Positions 18,412-27,340 of a stretch of 64,000 bases of DNA are shown one piece after another (position 1 is the first letter of the stretch; the number at the start of each line of letters is the position of its first letter). The notes under the pieces were generated by a model. The model made no database searches. It saw nothing but the letters and a program-made list of their open reading frames with translations, and was not told the DNA's origin. The translations under genes and the position numbers were made by a program. This DNA is from Pedobacter sp. ISL-64 (lineage in GTDB: Bacteria > Bacteroidota > Bacteroidia > Sphingobacteriales > Sphingobacteriaceae): positions 111,709-175,708 of the forward strand of contig NZ_JAGGPU010000016.1 of NCBI RefSeq assembly GCF_018613605.1, written 5' to 3'.

Positions 18412-21018
18412 ATGAAGAAAATATTCCTACTTCTCTTACTCTGTTCGGTTTTGACCGTAAATGCACAACAGCGCTATGAACTAAATTCGGGTTGGGTATG
18501 TACCAATATCAAAGATGCTAAATCTACTGGTTCAGAAATTTCGAAAACAGGCTTTTCGATTAACAGTTGGATGCCTGCAACTGTACCAGGAACAGTATTA
18601 ACTACTTTGCTGAACAACAAAAAAGTACCCGATCCATTTTATGGAATGAACAATGAGAAAATTCCTGATGTGTATAAAACCGGTAACGATTATTACACCT
18701 ATTGGTTTGTAAAAGATTTTGAGGAGCGCGCGGCGGGTAACGAACAAGTTTGGCTGCAGTTTAGGGGAATAAATTACAAAGCCGAAATTTATTTAAACGG
18801 AAAAAAAGTTAATCCAAAAACCCAGGTGGGTATGCACCTAAGGGCACAGTATAACATCACTAAACTTTTATCTTCAAACGGGAAAAACAGGCTGGCCGTA
18901 ATTGTTTATCCTCCGGATTTTCCGGGTAACCCGAACGGTGGCCAGGGTGGTGATGGCACTATTGCCAAAGGTTTAACCACACAATACACCGCCGGCTGGG
19001 ATTGGATTCAGCCTACGCGTGATCGTAATACGGGTATTTGGGATAAAGTGACCATCGAGAAAACAAAAAGCATCAATATCCTGAATCCACAGGTAATTAC
19101 CTTGGTCCCAGGCAAGCGCGTACCAGAAGGAAAACAAAATCCGGCTACCGTTAAAGTTTCAGTTGAAGTAGAAAACCCTACAGGTCAGACTATTTCGGGT
19201 ACTTTGCAATATCAAATTGCTGGGAAGCTGATTAAACAGCCTGCGACTATCGCAGCCAATAAAACCACTACGGTTAAACTTCCTGATTTACAGCTCGACA
19301 ACCCTAAGTTATGGTGGCCAAGCGGATACGGGCCGCAGAACCTGTATGATGTGAAGATAGAATTTATAGCAGCCAATCAGGTTTTGGATCAAGAACAGCT
19401 TAAAGTGGGGGTTCGCCAAATAGATAATATCTGGAACGAGCACACCAAGAGTATGGGCGCTTTTGTAAACGGGCAAAAGATTTTTATTAAGGGTGGTAAC
19501 TGGATTATTTCTGATGCGATGCTCCGTTTTAGCGATGCCCGCTACGATGCTGAAGTGCGTTACCATAAAGATATGAACCTCAACCTGATCAGGATTTGGG
19601 GAGGAGCAATTTTAGAAAGACCTGAGTTTTACAACGCCTGTGATAAATATGGTTTGTTGGTTTTTCAGGATTTTTGGTTTAGTGGCGATTGCAACGGCCG
19701 ATGGGTAGATCCAATGAAAAAAGAAGATCAATGGACGCGCAGAAATTATCCGGATGATCATAATTTAACCTTAACAGCCATTGAAGATCAGATCAAAATG
19801 ATCAGGAACCATGCTTCGCTGGCTTTTTGGTGTGGAGGAAACGAAATTACACCGCCAGAAGATATTTTAGAACCCTTAAAAAATGATATCCTGCCACGCC
19901 TGGATGGCACAAGAAAACTTTTTGATTTCTCTAATAGCGATGAAATGTCGTTCAATTCCATTGGAGGGAACGGTGATGGTCCATACGGCATACAGGATAT
20001 TAAAACTTTCTGGGGTACCAGAACATTTCCTTACAATTCGGAAGTAGGATCGGTAGGGGTAGGCGACTACGTTTCCCTGCTCCGCTTTATCCCAAAAGAA
20101 AACCTGATTGCGCCGCAATACAAAGCCAAGCCCGATTCGGTATGGGATTATCATAAATATATCTCTTACGAGCAATACCTTAATCCATACGGTAGGCCAA
20201 AAAGCGCAGAAGATTTTGCAATGAAAGCACAATTGGCCAACTACGATCAATACAGAGCATTAATGGAAGGTTTCTCGAACAAAATGTGGGACTGGTATAC
20301 CGGTTCTATCATCTGGAAAACCCAAAACCCCTGGACAGCCATGCGTGGACAGATGTATGATTATTACCTTGATCCTAATGCCTGTTTATATGGCTTAAGG
20401 AAAGGAAGTGAACCTTTGCATGTGATGATGAACCCTTTGGATAGCATGGTTACCATTGTAAACAATAGCTTTAGCACTAAAAACAACCTGATGGTACAGG
20501 CGAAAGCTTATGATATGGACGGAAAAGATTATTTCTACTCTCAGGCCTTCAATTCGGTTGGTCCATCTTCGGTGAGAAGACTTTTTCCTATGAACGAGTT
20601 CTTAACCAAGCTGGATAAAAAAGAAGGTGTATTTGTTTCTTTAAGGATTTTAGATCAAAAGCAAAATATTTTAAGCGAGAATATTTATTGGCTTCCAGGT
20701 AAGGATGGTGAATATTCGGGCTTAAAAAGCATCAAACAAACACCAATAAAAGTTGCAGCAGTTGATCAGAAAAACGGCAAGGTAGCAGTTACTTTAACCA
20801 ATGCAAATGGCAATCCGGTAGCGTTTTTTAACCGTGTTGCTTTAATAAATGGCAATACTGGCGAACGTGTACTCCCTGCTTTTTATGATGATAACTACGT
20901 GAGTATTTTACCTGGCGAAAGCAAAACGATAATTGTAGAATATACAGGGAAACAAAATAACCTGGCAGTAGAGGTGTATGGCTGGAATATAGAGAAGCAG
21001 AAGGTAAATATTCAGTAG
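18412..21018 (+). CDS. GH2 family glycosidase, mannosylglycoprotein endo-beta-mannosidase-like
   Basis: Protein of 868 residues with signal peptide (MKKIFLLLLLCSVLTVNAQ). N-terminal jelly-roll sugar-binding domain, immunoglobulin-like domain (DNPKLWWPSGYGPQNLYDV), then TIM barrel with GGNWIISDAMLRF, NLIRIWGGAILERPEFYNACDKYGLLVFQDFW and WCGGNEI, where Glu478 is the likely acid/base; Glu544 in SEVGSVG is a candidate nucleophile. This barrel pattern is closest in my memory to plant endo-beta-mannosidases that cut Man-beta-1,4-GlcNAc in N-glycans; exo-beta-mannosidase or glucosaminidase are alternatives. ATG 18412 starts the signal peptide; an upstream TTG adds an implausible leader. 111 bases after the GH92 gene. 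Confidence 0.87.
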   Translation: MKKIFLLLLLCSVLTVNAQQRYELNSGWVCTNIKDAKSTGSEISKTGFSINSWMPATVPGTVLTTLLNNKKVPDPFYGMNNEKIPDVYKTGNDYYTYWFVKDFEERAAGNEQVWLQFRGINYKAEIYLNGKKVNPKTQVGMHLRAQYNITKLLSSNGKNRLAVIVYPPDFPGNPNGGQGGDGTIAKGLTTQYTAGWDWIQPTRDRNTGIWDKVTIEKTKSINILNPQVITLVPGKRVPEGKQNPATVKVSVEVENPTGQTISGTLQYQIAGKLIKQPATIAANKTTTVKLPDLQLDNPKLWWPSGYGPQNLYDVKIEFIAANQVLDQEQLKVGVRQIDNIWNEHTKSMGAFVNGQKIFIKGGNWIISDAMLRFSDARYDAEVRYHKDMNLNLIRIWGGAILERPEFYNACDKYGLLVFQDFWFSGDCNGRWVDPMKKEDQWTRRNYPDDHNLTLTAIEDQIKMIRNHASLAFWCGGNEITPPEDILEPLKNDILPRLDGTRKLFDFSNSDEMSFNSIGGNGDGPYGIQDIKTFWGTRTFPYNSEVGSVGVGDYVSLLRFIPKENLIAPQYKAKPDSVWDYHKYISYEQYLNPYGRPKSAEDFAMKAQLANYDQYRALMEGFSNKMWDWYTGSIIWKTQNPWTAMRGQMYDYYLDPNACLYGLRKGSEPLHVMMNPLDSMVTIVNNSFSTKNNLMVQAKAYDMDGKDYFYSQAFNSVGPSSVRRLFPMNEFLTKLDKKEGVFVSLRILDQKQNILSENIYWLPGKDGEYSGLKSIKQTPIKVAAVDQKNGKVAVTLTNANGNPVAFFNRVALINGNTGERVLPAFYDDNYVSILPGESKTIIVEYTGKQNNLAVEVYGWNIEKQKVNIQ

Positions 21019-21021
21019 CGA

Positions 21022-21345
21022 AGAGTCGTCATTGCGAGGTACGAAGCAATCTTAATGCACTGGGTTGAAAACCTAGCTGAATTAATTTTTTTGGAAATGA
21101 TGGGTTCTGTCGTCGTGGCGGATCGTAGTCCTGCTATCGCTTCAAGTCCTCACTCGTGCCTCGCTCCGGGCTTTACGCTTTATCAGGTTTAGCAACAGCG
21201 GGCGCTGAACGAAATTCCGAGATCGCGATGGATCCGCGTTAGGGATTGTAAGGGTTCAGTACCGATTCTTCATCGGTACCGGAGCGAAGCGCAGCCCTGA
21301 AAAGCCCGACCCTTTCCCGTATTTCACGGGATTGGGTAACGCCCA
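21022..21345. repeat. Composite intergenic repeat: half-palindrome plus inverted member of the 255-bp family
   Basis: Bases 21025-21052 (GTCATTGCGAGGTACGAAGC...) are one arm of a palindromic repeat whose other arm is absent. Bases about 21100-21345, read on the minus strand, resemble the 26614 and 26936 elements: they share a TCGGGCTTTTC start, a TAAACCTGATAAAGCGTAAAG block and GAGGACTTGAAGCGATAGC, but with a different, GC-richer middle containing its own palindromes (GGTACCGATGAAGAATCGGTACC-like). No open frame of note. It lies downstream of the GH2 gene and fills most of the 440-base gap. Confidence 0.6.
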
Positions 21346-21408
21346 GATTAATTTATAATTTTATATTAGCCATTTACAATTCGTACTCTGAGCTATACCT
21401 ATAAAGTA

Positions 21409-21437
21409 AAAAAGGCGACACTTTAGGAATCGCCTTT
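21409..21437 (-). terminator. Terminator of the ferredoxin gene
   Basis: AAAGGCGA (21411-21418) pairs with TCGCCTTT (21430-21437); on the minus strand the stem runs into a T-rich stretch. It lies 22 bases after the ferredoxin stop codon. Confidence 0.75.
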
Positions 21438-21458
21438 CTCTTTAATATGTTTTACAAC

Positions 21459-21785
21459 TTAACTTACGCCGTGTAATTTCACTTTTAATCCATCCATATT
21501 GTTGTTTAACTGCAGTTGGCAGGCTAAACGCGAATTTGGTAACAGATCGGGCAAAGTATCCAACATGGCATACTCATCGTCTGTCATTTCGTTAAGTTTT
21601 TCTTCGCCTTCTAACACATCAACGCAGCAGGTAGCACATAAGGCCATTCCGCCACAAGTAGCTAGGATATCGTACTCTGATGCTTTTAGAAACTCCATCA
21701 GGCTTAAACCCATGTCTGTTGGTGCAACGTGTTCAGTAACCGAGCCATCCGGCTCTTGCATGTATATATTAATATTGTTTTCCAT
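21459..21785 (-). CDS. 2Fe-2S ferredoxin (adrenodoxin type)
   Basis: Protein of 108 residues. The cluster ligands follow the adrenodoxin/ISC ferredoxin pattern: Cys44, Cys50 and Cys53 in CGGMALCATC, and Cys89 in RLACQL. An extra Cys54 lies next to the third ligand. It is a soluble one-electron carrier in the cytoplasm. The ferredoxin-NADP reductase gene lies 42 bases upstream on the same strand, so reductase and carrier are probably partners; a separate -7 box precedes this gene. Confidence 0.93.
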   Translation of the reverse strand: MENNINIYMQEPDGSVTEHVAPTDMGLSLMEFLKASEYDILATCGGMALCATCCVDVLEGEEKLNEMTDDEYAMLDTLPDLLPNSRLACQLQLNNNMDGLKVKLHGVS

Positions 21786-21810
21786 TTTTTAGCTTACTTA
21801 TATTGATTCA

Positions 21811-21818
21811 CAAATATA
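21811..21818 (-). promoter_or_regulatory. Bacteroidota -7 box of the ferredoxin gene
   Basis: On the minus strand it reads TATATTTG, a full TAnnTTTG match, 25 bases before the ATG. It lets the ferredoxin gene be expressed apart from the reductase gene just upstream. Confidence 0.6.
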
Positions 21819-21827
21819 GTAGAAAGC

Positions 21828-22838
21828 TTAAAATTCTGAAACTCCGTTTACAGTTGTATATTTCATGGTATATTTCACCCCTGGGTTCATGTAAGAATAA
21901 GCACTGTGGCTCATTAATGCAGCCTCGTGGAAACCACAAAGAATCAATTTTAGTTTATTGGTGTAAGTGTTGATGTCACCAATGGCATAAATTCCAGGGA
22001 TGTTTGTCGAATAATCATCAACGTTAACCTCGATTGCACTTTTGTTGATATTTAAGTTCCAATCTTCAATCGGACCTAATTTAGGGCTCAAACCAAACAA
22101 AGGAATTAAGTGATCGGCTTCTACCACCGTTTTTTCCATGGTACGGTTCTGCACAATTTCAACTTGTTCTAATTTGTCGGTTCCCTGTACCGCCTGAAGA
22201 TTGCTATTTAAAATCAAATTGATTTTACCGCTTTCTGCCAATGCCATTACTTTAGCAACCGAATCTGGAGCACCACGGAAACTCTCACTTCTGTGCACCA
22301 AAGTTAATTCAGAACAAACTTCTGCTAGGTAAATGGTCCAGTCTAAAGCAGAGTCGCCACCACCGGCAATCACCATTTTCTGATCACGGTACTTCTCTGG
22401 GTCAAGGATCATATAGTTTACACCTTTACCATTCTCAAAGTTCTCTAAATTTTCTACAGCAGGTTTACGAGGCTCAAAGCAACCTAAACCACCTGCAATT
22501 ACCACAACTTTGGCTTCGATAACAGTACCCATATTGGTCGTTAAAACGAAATCAGCTTCGCTACGCTTTTCTAAACCTTCAATACGCTCGCCTAAAGTAA
22601 ACGTTGGATGGAAAGGTTTTGCCTGCTCCATTAAGTTATCGATAAGTTCCTGGGCCAACACAGAAGGATAACCTGGGATATCGTATATCGGTTTTTTAGG
22701 GTAAATTTCAGACAGCTGACCACCAACCTGAGGCAGGTAGTCAATTAAATGGCAACGCATTTTTAATAAACCGGCTTCAAAAATGGCGAATAAGCCAACC
22801 GGACCAGCGCCTATTACGGCTATATCAGTAGTGATCAT
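21828..22838 (-). CDS. Thioredoxin-reductase-like ferredoxin-NADP(+) reductase
   Basis: Protein of 336 residues, the usual length of the YumC-type FNR family. N-terminal FAD-binding motif IGAGPVGLFAIFEAG, then LIDYLPQVGGQLSEIYPKKPIYDIPG, a family signature; a second dinucleotide motif GGGDSALDW binds NADPH; YAIGDINTY near the C-terminus contacts FAD. The CxxC of true thioredoxin reductases is missing, as expected for this FNR group. It reduces ferredoxin with NADPH (or the reverse) in the cytoplasm, probably the ferredoxin encoded next. Confidence 0.93.
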   Translation of the reverse strand: MITTDIAVIGAGPVGLFAIFEAGLLKMRCHLIDYLPQVGGQLSEIYPKKPIYDIPGYPSVLAQELIDNLMEQAKPFHPTFTLGERIEGLEKRSEADFVLTTNMGTVIEAKVVVIAGGLGCFEPRKPAVENLENFENGKGVNYMILDPEKYRDQKMVIAGGGDSALDWTIYLAEVCSELTLVHRSESFRGAPDSVAKVMALAESGKINLILNSNLQAVQGTDKLEQVEIVQNRTMEKTVVEADHLIPLFGLSPKLGPIEDWNLNINKSAIEVNVDDYSTNIPGIYAIGDINTYTNKLKLILCGFHEAALMSHSAYSYMNPGVKYTMKYTTVNGVSEF

Positions 22839-22854
22839 TAAAAAAAATTTGACG

Positions 22855-22862
22855 CAAAGTTA
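22855..22862 (-). promoter_or_regulatory. Bacteroidota -7 box of the FNR gene
   Basis: On the minus strand it reads TAACTTTG, matching TAnnTTTG, 17 bases before the ATG, so the predicted leader is only about 10 bases. Confidence 0.6.
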
Positions 22863-23078
22863 CAAAATAAAGTATTATCAATCCTGTTATTTAGAAATAT
22901 TCTAGATAATTTTGTAATCCTGTTGTATTCAGTATTTTATATGCTTTGCGTTGGGTAAAAACAAAAGTTAAGGGTTTTTAGCAGTTTAAAGCAAATTATA
23001 ATTGGTCTATAGGTTTAGTGGGAAATGGGATGGTGTTATATTAGGAGCATAATTTTTCGTGATGATTACTGCAAGATA

Positions 23079-23171
23079 TCGTCATTTCGAGCGGAGTGCA
23101 ACGTAGGTCGGGAAATCGATTATAGATCTCTCTCCCGAAAGTTCGGGACTACGCTCCAGTCGAGATGACGA
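23079..23171. repeat. Palindromic intergenic repeat, copy 2
   Basis: TCGTCATTTCGAGCGGAGTG on the left faces CCAGTCGAGATGACGA on the right; the centre carries its own small palindrome (TCCCGAAAGTTCGGGA). It lies 33 bases after the stop codon of the prolyl oligopeptidase gene. The remaining part of the 366-base gap holds only the FNR promoter. Confidence 0.85.
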
Positions 23172-23204
23172 CCATCTATGGAGCCCAGAATGACAAAAAA
23201 TGCG

Positions 23205-25331
23205 CTACCAACTCATCCCTAAATTCTGAAACACAAAGCTCCATACATCAGCCGCTTCTTCAATCACTTTCGTTGTAGGCTTGCCTGCGCCATGGCCTGC
23301 TTTGGTTTCGATCCTAATTAAAACCGGGTTTTCGCCTTTATATTTATCCTGTAGGGTTGCTGCAAATTTAAATGAATGTGCAGGTACTACGCGGTCATCG
23401 TGATCTGCTGTTGTTATTAATGTTGCCGGATAATTAACACCGCTTTTTAGGTTATGGAGCGGCGAATATTTAATCAGGTAATCGAAATCTTCCTTTTTGT
23501 CGCTACTTCCGTATTCAACTGCCCAGCCCCAGCCCACAGTAAATTTATGGTAGCGAAGCATGTCTAAAACGCCAACAGCTGGTAGCGCCACTTTAAATAG
23601 ATCGGGTCTTTGGGTCATACAGGCACCTACCAACAGTCCGCCGTTTGAGCCACCAGATATGGCAATTTTAGATGGATTGGTGTATTTCTCTTTAACCAGA
23701 TATTCGGCTGCGGCAATAAAATCGTCGAAAACGTTCTGTTTTTTTGATAGCATACCGGCTTTGTGCCAGGTTTCGCCATACTCGCTTCCGCCACGTAAAC
23801 TAGGCTGTACGTAAATGCCGCCACGTTCTAAAAATAGCATCCGAGATAGACTGAATCCAGGTGTTAAACTAACCTGAAAACCACCATAGGCATACAAATA
23901 AACAGGATTGTTACCGTCGAGCTTGATCCCTTTCTTTGATACGATAAACATAGGTACCTTGGTGCCATCTTTCGATGGATAAAACACCTGTTTGGTTTCG
24001 TAGTTATCGGTATTAAATTGGAGTCCAGATTTTTTATATAATATAGATTCGCTCTTGTTGATGTCGTAACGGTAAATAGTACCGGGAGTAGTGAAATTAG
24101 AAAAGGTGTAAAAGAATTCTTTATCTTCTTTGTAGCCGCCAAAGCTTCCAACTGTTCCAATAGCTGGCAGTTTTACGTCGCCAATTTTCTTTCCGCTTAA
24201 ATCAAACTGTATAATATTGGTGCTTGCATCTTTTAGATAGGATGCCCATAGAAATCCTCCTCCAGTTCCAATACCTTCTAGTGCCAGTTTAGATTCGGGG
24301 ATGATTTTCTGCCAATTTTTAGGACCTGCATTTTTTGGATCGACCAAAACCACCTGTTTGTTTTCAGCGCCCAGATCGGTATTTACCAATAGCTTATCGC
24401 CAATATTATCAATAACGCTGTGGTTGTTTTCAAAACCCTTAACCAATAAGGCAATTTTACTGTTTGGTGCTTTCAGATCTTGATAGTATAATGCATTGCC
24501 CGAAGTGCCAGCGCTGGCGTAAACCACCAGAAAGCGTTCGTCTTCGGTAACATTGGCGCCGAAATATAGATTTGGATTGGTTTTATCTTCAAAAATTAAT
24601 TGATCATTTTTCTGTTCCTCTCCCAATTTGTGGAAATATACTTTTTGGTGTTTATTGGCGGCAGAAAGATCAGTTCCTTTAATAGGTTCATCAAATTTAC
24701 TGTAATAAAAACCATCGCCTTTCCATGCTGCGCCAGAGAACTTCGTCCATTTTAGTTCATCAGCTAATTTGGTTTTGCTGGCTATTTCCATTACATAAAT
24801 ATTGCTCCAGTCTGATCCTGCTTGCGCAATCGAATAGGCCAGGTATTTTTTGTCGTGAGAGAAGCCCAAAATCGAAATGGCTGCCGTTCCGTCTTTTGTA
24901 AGTTTATTTGGATCGAGAAAAACTTCTTCCTTGCCATCTAACCCTTTTTTAATAAACCAGATGCTTTGGTTTTGAAGCCCGTCATTTTTGGCGAAGAAAT
25001 AATATTCGCCAACCTTAAATGGCTCACTTTCTTTAGGGTAGTTCCATAATGCTGTTAAGCGCTTTTTAATGTCAGTACGGTAGGGGATCTGCTCGAGATA
25101 GTTTTGAGTAACCTTATTTTCGGCTACAACCCAGGCTTTTGTTTCAGCTGAGGTATCATTCTCTAGCCATCTGTAAGGATCTGCAATGGTTGTTCCGAAA
25201 TAATTATCTTTTGTGCTGTCTTTTTTTGTTTCAGGGTATTTCATCAATGTTATTTTTTCTGCAGGTTTTTTGCCTTGGTTGCAGGCGAAAAGACTTAATG
25301 CAAATAAGCTCAATACAATTTGTTTTTTCAT
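23205..25331 (-). CDS. Prolyl oligopeptidase family serine peptidase (S9A), lipoprotein
   Basis: Protein of 708 residues. Lipoprotein-type signal peptide (LSLFACNQG). The N-terminus has DPYRWLENDTSAETKAWV, a hallmark of prolyl oligopeptidases, followed by a seven-blade propeller (about 90-430) and the alpha/beta-hydrolase domain with the triad Ser562 (GGSNGG), Asp646 (DHDDRVVP) and His680 (KAGHGAGKP). It cleaves short proline-containing peptides after Pro, in the periplasm or at a membrane. Single minus-strand gene; a palindromic repeat follows its stop. Confidence 0.95.
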   Translation of the reverse strand: MKKQIVLSLFALSLFACNQGKKPAEKITLMKYPETKKDSTKDNYFGTTIADPYRWLENDTSAETKAWVVAENKVTQNYLEQIPYRTDIKKRLTALWNYPKESEPFKVGEYYFFAKNDGLQNQSIWFIKKGLDGKEEVFLDPNKLTKDGTAAISILGFSHDKKYLAYSIAQAGSDWSNIYVMEIASKTKLADELKWTKFSGAAWKGDGFYYSKFDEPIKGTDLSAANKHQKVYFHKLGEEQKNDQLIFEDKTNPNLYFGANVTEDERFLVVYASAGTSGNALYYQDLKAPNSKIALLVKGFENNHSVIDNIGDKLLVNTDLGAENKQVVLVDPKNAGPKNWQKIIPESKLALEGIGTGGGFLWASYLKDASTNIIQFDLSGKKIGDVKLPAIGTVGSFGGYKEDKEFFYTFSNFTTPGTIYRYDINKSESILYKKSGLQFNTDNYETKQVFYPSKDGTKVPMFIVSKKGIKLDGNNPVYLYAYGGFQVSLTPGFSLSRMLFLERGGIYVQPSLRGGSEYGETWHKAGMLSKKQNVFDDFIAAAEYLVKEKYTNPSKIAISGGSNGGLLVGACMTQRPDLFKVALPAVGVLDMLRYHKFTVGWGWAVEYGSSDKKEDFDYLIKYSPLHNLKSGVNYPATLITTADHDDRVVPAHSFKFAATLQDKYKGENPVLIRIETKAGHGAGKPTTKVIEEAADVWSFVFQNLGMSW

Positions 25332-25440
25332 CTTTAATAAGATTTGTTTACTAATATATGTCTTTTTTTTCTTTGGGTTGATTGCACAGGTTTAGAGATT
25401 ACACCGATTTGTTATGGCGATTTTAGTTTTAGTGTTCTTG

Positions 25441-25766
25441 CTTTAGTCTTTAAGCTTTTTGCTTTCGGGGTTCTCATCATTGAGAAATTAAGGACATTAA
25501 GTTTTTTGCAACGGAAACACAGATTTACACGGAGTTTGGCTCGTTATGTTAGTCTTTGGTGTTTCTGCTTTAGTCTTTAAGCTTTTTGTTTTCGGGGATC
25601 TCATCATTGAGAAATTAAGGGTATTAAGTTTTTTTGCCACGGAAACACAGATTTAGGGATCACACCGATTTGTTAAGGCGATTTTAGTTTTCTTGCTTTA
25701 GCCTCTGGTCTTTAAGCTTTCGTCTTTATGTTTGGTCTTTCTGCTTTAGTCTTTAAGCTTTTTCCT
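25441..25766. repeat. Direct repeat of about 86 bp plus degenerate tails, non-coding
   Basis: Units at 25441-25526 and 25568-25654 share CTTTAGTCTTTAAGCTTTTTG, TCTCATCATTGAGAAATTAAG and CGGAAACACAGATTT with few changes; shorter copies of the CTTTAGTCTTTAAGC phrase follow to 25766. The TCTCATCATTGAGA part is a short palindrome. No gene is supported in the T-rich gap 25332-25843. Confidence 0.75.
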
Positions 25767-25826
25767 TAAGGGATGATTACGCAGATTTTGAGATTGCACA
25801 GATTATAGTCTTTCAGCTTTTTGCCT

Positions 25827-25834
25827 TACCTTTG
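25827..25834 (+). promoter_or_regulatory. Bacteroidota -7 box TACCTTTG before lpxH
   Basis: Full TAnnTTTG match, only 10 bases before the ATG at 25844. The transcript should be almost leaderless. It overlaps an alternative TTG start at 25832, which is therefore rejected. Confidence 0.6.
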
Positions 25835-25843
25835 AATTTGTAC

Positions 25844-26593
25844 ATGGTTAAGAATATTTATTTCGCTTCCGATTTTCATTTAGGCACGCCAAATTATGCC
25901 GAAAGCCGTGCCCGTGAAGCGCGTGTTGTAAGTTGGCTGAGTTTTATTGAGCCGAATTGCAGCGAACTGTTTTTAATGGGCGATATTTTCGATTTCTGGT
26001 TCGAGTATGCTAAAGTAATTCCGAAGGGATTTATACGTTTACAGGGTAAGTTGGCCGCCATGGCCGATACCGGGATAAAAATCTATTTTTTTAAAGGTAA
26101 CCATGACATGTGGGTGCGCGATTATTTTACGCAGGAAATTGGCATGAAAATCATCAGCGATGAAATGGTCATGGAGCGTAGCGGTAAGAAATTTTACCTG
26201 CACCATGGCGATGGTTTAGGGCCAGGGGATAACAAATATAAATTCTTGAGAAAGATTTTTAGAAGCAAGGTTTGCCAATGGTTGTTTGCCCGTTTGCATC
26301 CGAATCTAGGTATTGGTATTGCCAATGGATGGAGCCAGGGTAGTAGGGCTGCACAAACTGAAAAAGAAGTTTTTTTAGGTGAGGATAAAGAATGGCTGGC
26401 CATTTATGCCAAAGAGCAATTGCATAAGGAGCATTTCGATTATTTTATTTTCGGACATAGGCACCTACCGCTCGATATCGATTTGGGTAATGGGAGCCGG
26501 TATGTTAATATTGGCGAATGGCTCAACTATAATTCTTATGGGGTTTTTGATGGTGTGGATTTAAAATTGGAGTATTATAACCCAGATGCTTAA
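25844..26593 (+). CDS. lpxH: UDP-2,3-diacylglucosamine pyrophosphohydrolase, LpxH family
   Basis: Protein of 249 residues, normal length. Calcineurin-like metallophosphoesterase motifs appear in order: ASDFHLG, MGDIFDFWFEY, KGNHDMW, LHHGDG and FGHRHLP, and the GDIFDFW form is typical of LpxH. It removes UMP from UDP-2,3-diacylglucosamine to give lipid X in lipid A synthesis, at the inner membrane on the cytoplasmic side. Single gene with its own promoter; a repeat element begins 20 bases after the stop. LpxH2-like relatives of less certain role are an alternative. Confidence 0.85.
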   Translation: MVKNIYFASDFHLGTPNYAESRAREARVVSWLSFIEPNCSELFLMGDIFDFWFEYAKVIPKGFIRLQGKLAAMADTGIKIYFFKGNHDMWVRDYFTQEIGMKIISDEMVMERSGKKFYLHHGDGLGPGDNKYKFLRKIFRSKVCQWLFARLHPNLGIGIANGWSQGSRAAQTEKEVFLGEDKEWLAIYAKEQLHKEHFDYFIFGHRHLPLDIDLGNGSRYVNIGEWLNYNSYGVFDGVDLKLEYYNPDA

Positions 26594-26613
26594 TTTTTAA
26601 GTTCATTTTTTTC

Positions 26614-26870
26614 GGAAAGCAATGTCTATAGCTGAGTTTAATGTTAGCCGGGCTTTTCGTTGTAGTCCCGATTTTAAAGGAAAATCGGGAGCTGCCACTT
26701 CAATCCCGTTTAGGTAGGCGGGTTCGTGCTGCTATTGAAGGTTGGGTTTCGCCTAGCTACACCGCCCTCGATTCATAAACCCGATAAAACGAAAAGCCCA
26801 CAGCGCAGCGAGGACTTGATTGATAGCGGGGCTACCGGCTGCCATATGCACAGAACTGTTCATTTCCAAA
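26614..26870. repeat. 255-bp intergenic element, copy A
   Basis: Starts GGAAAGCAATGTCTATAGC, passes a hairpin CCCGATTTTAAAGGAAAATCGGG, and ends after AAGCCCACAGCGCAGCGAGGACTTGA. It is about 80 percent identical to copy B (26936-27190) by eye. The GGGCTTTTCGTT near the start can pair with AACGAAAAGCCC near the end, so the unit may fold into one large stem. No coding sense. Together the two copies fill most of the 750-base gap between lpxH and prfA. Confidence 0.8.
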
Positions 26871-26935
26871 AACCATTCGATAATACTGTAAATTCCTTTT
26901 CATACCTGCAGCGTAGATGAAGAGCTTTCTTTTTT

Positions 26936-27190
26936 GGAAAGCAATGTCTGTGGATCAGTTTAATGTTAGCCGAGCTTTTCGTTATAGTCCCGATTTTAAA
27001 AGAAAATCGGGAGCTGCCTCTTCAATCCCGTTTAGTTACGTAGGTTCCTGCTGCTATTAAAGGTTGCGTTTCGCCTAGCAGCACCCCCTCTGTTTCTAAA
27101 CCCGATAAAATGAAAAGCCCACAGCGCAGCGAGGACTTGAAGTGATAGCGGGGCTACTGACGGCCACTGGCACGAACCTTTCATTTTCTA
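26936..27190. repeat. 255-bp intergenic element, copy B
   Basis: Same layout as copy A, in the same orientation, starting GGAAAGCAATGTCTGTGG. Differences are scattered point changes; the hairpin arms (CCCGATTTTAAAAGAAAATCGGG) and the GAGCTTTTCGTT/ATGAAAAGCCC closing arms are kept, which points to selection on structure or recent amplification. Confidence 0.8.
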
Positions 27191-27275
27191 ATTAAACTAT
27201 AAACATTTCAATTTATACTCAAGCGCCTGGCCAATTAACCGCTAATCCTAAACAAACTAATTCAGCTTTTTTCCT

Positions 27276-27283
27276 TATTTTTG
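27276..27283 (+). promoter_or_regulatory. Bacteroidota -7 box before prfA
   Basis: TATTTTTG matches TAnnTTTG and lies 57 bases before the ATG at 27341, excluding a TTG start at 27281 that overlaps it. Confidence 0.55.
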
Positions 27284-27340
27284 CATTTCCTGAATTTTTG
27301 GGCCTATACCGACCGTCAGGAAATTTCAACAAGAATAAAT

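Noticed and set aside
25441..25766. A CRISPR array
   Set aside because: The units are 86 bp with no spacer of regular length and no cas genes in the window.
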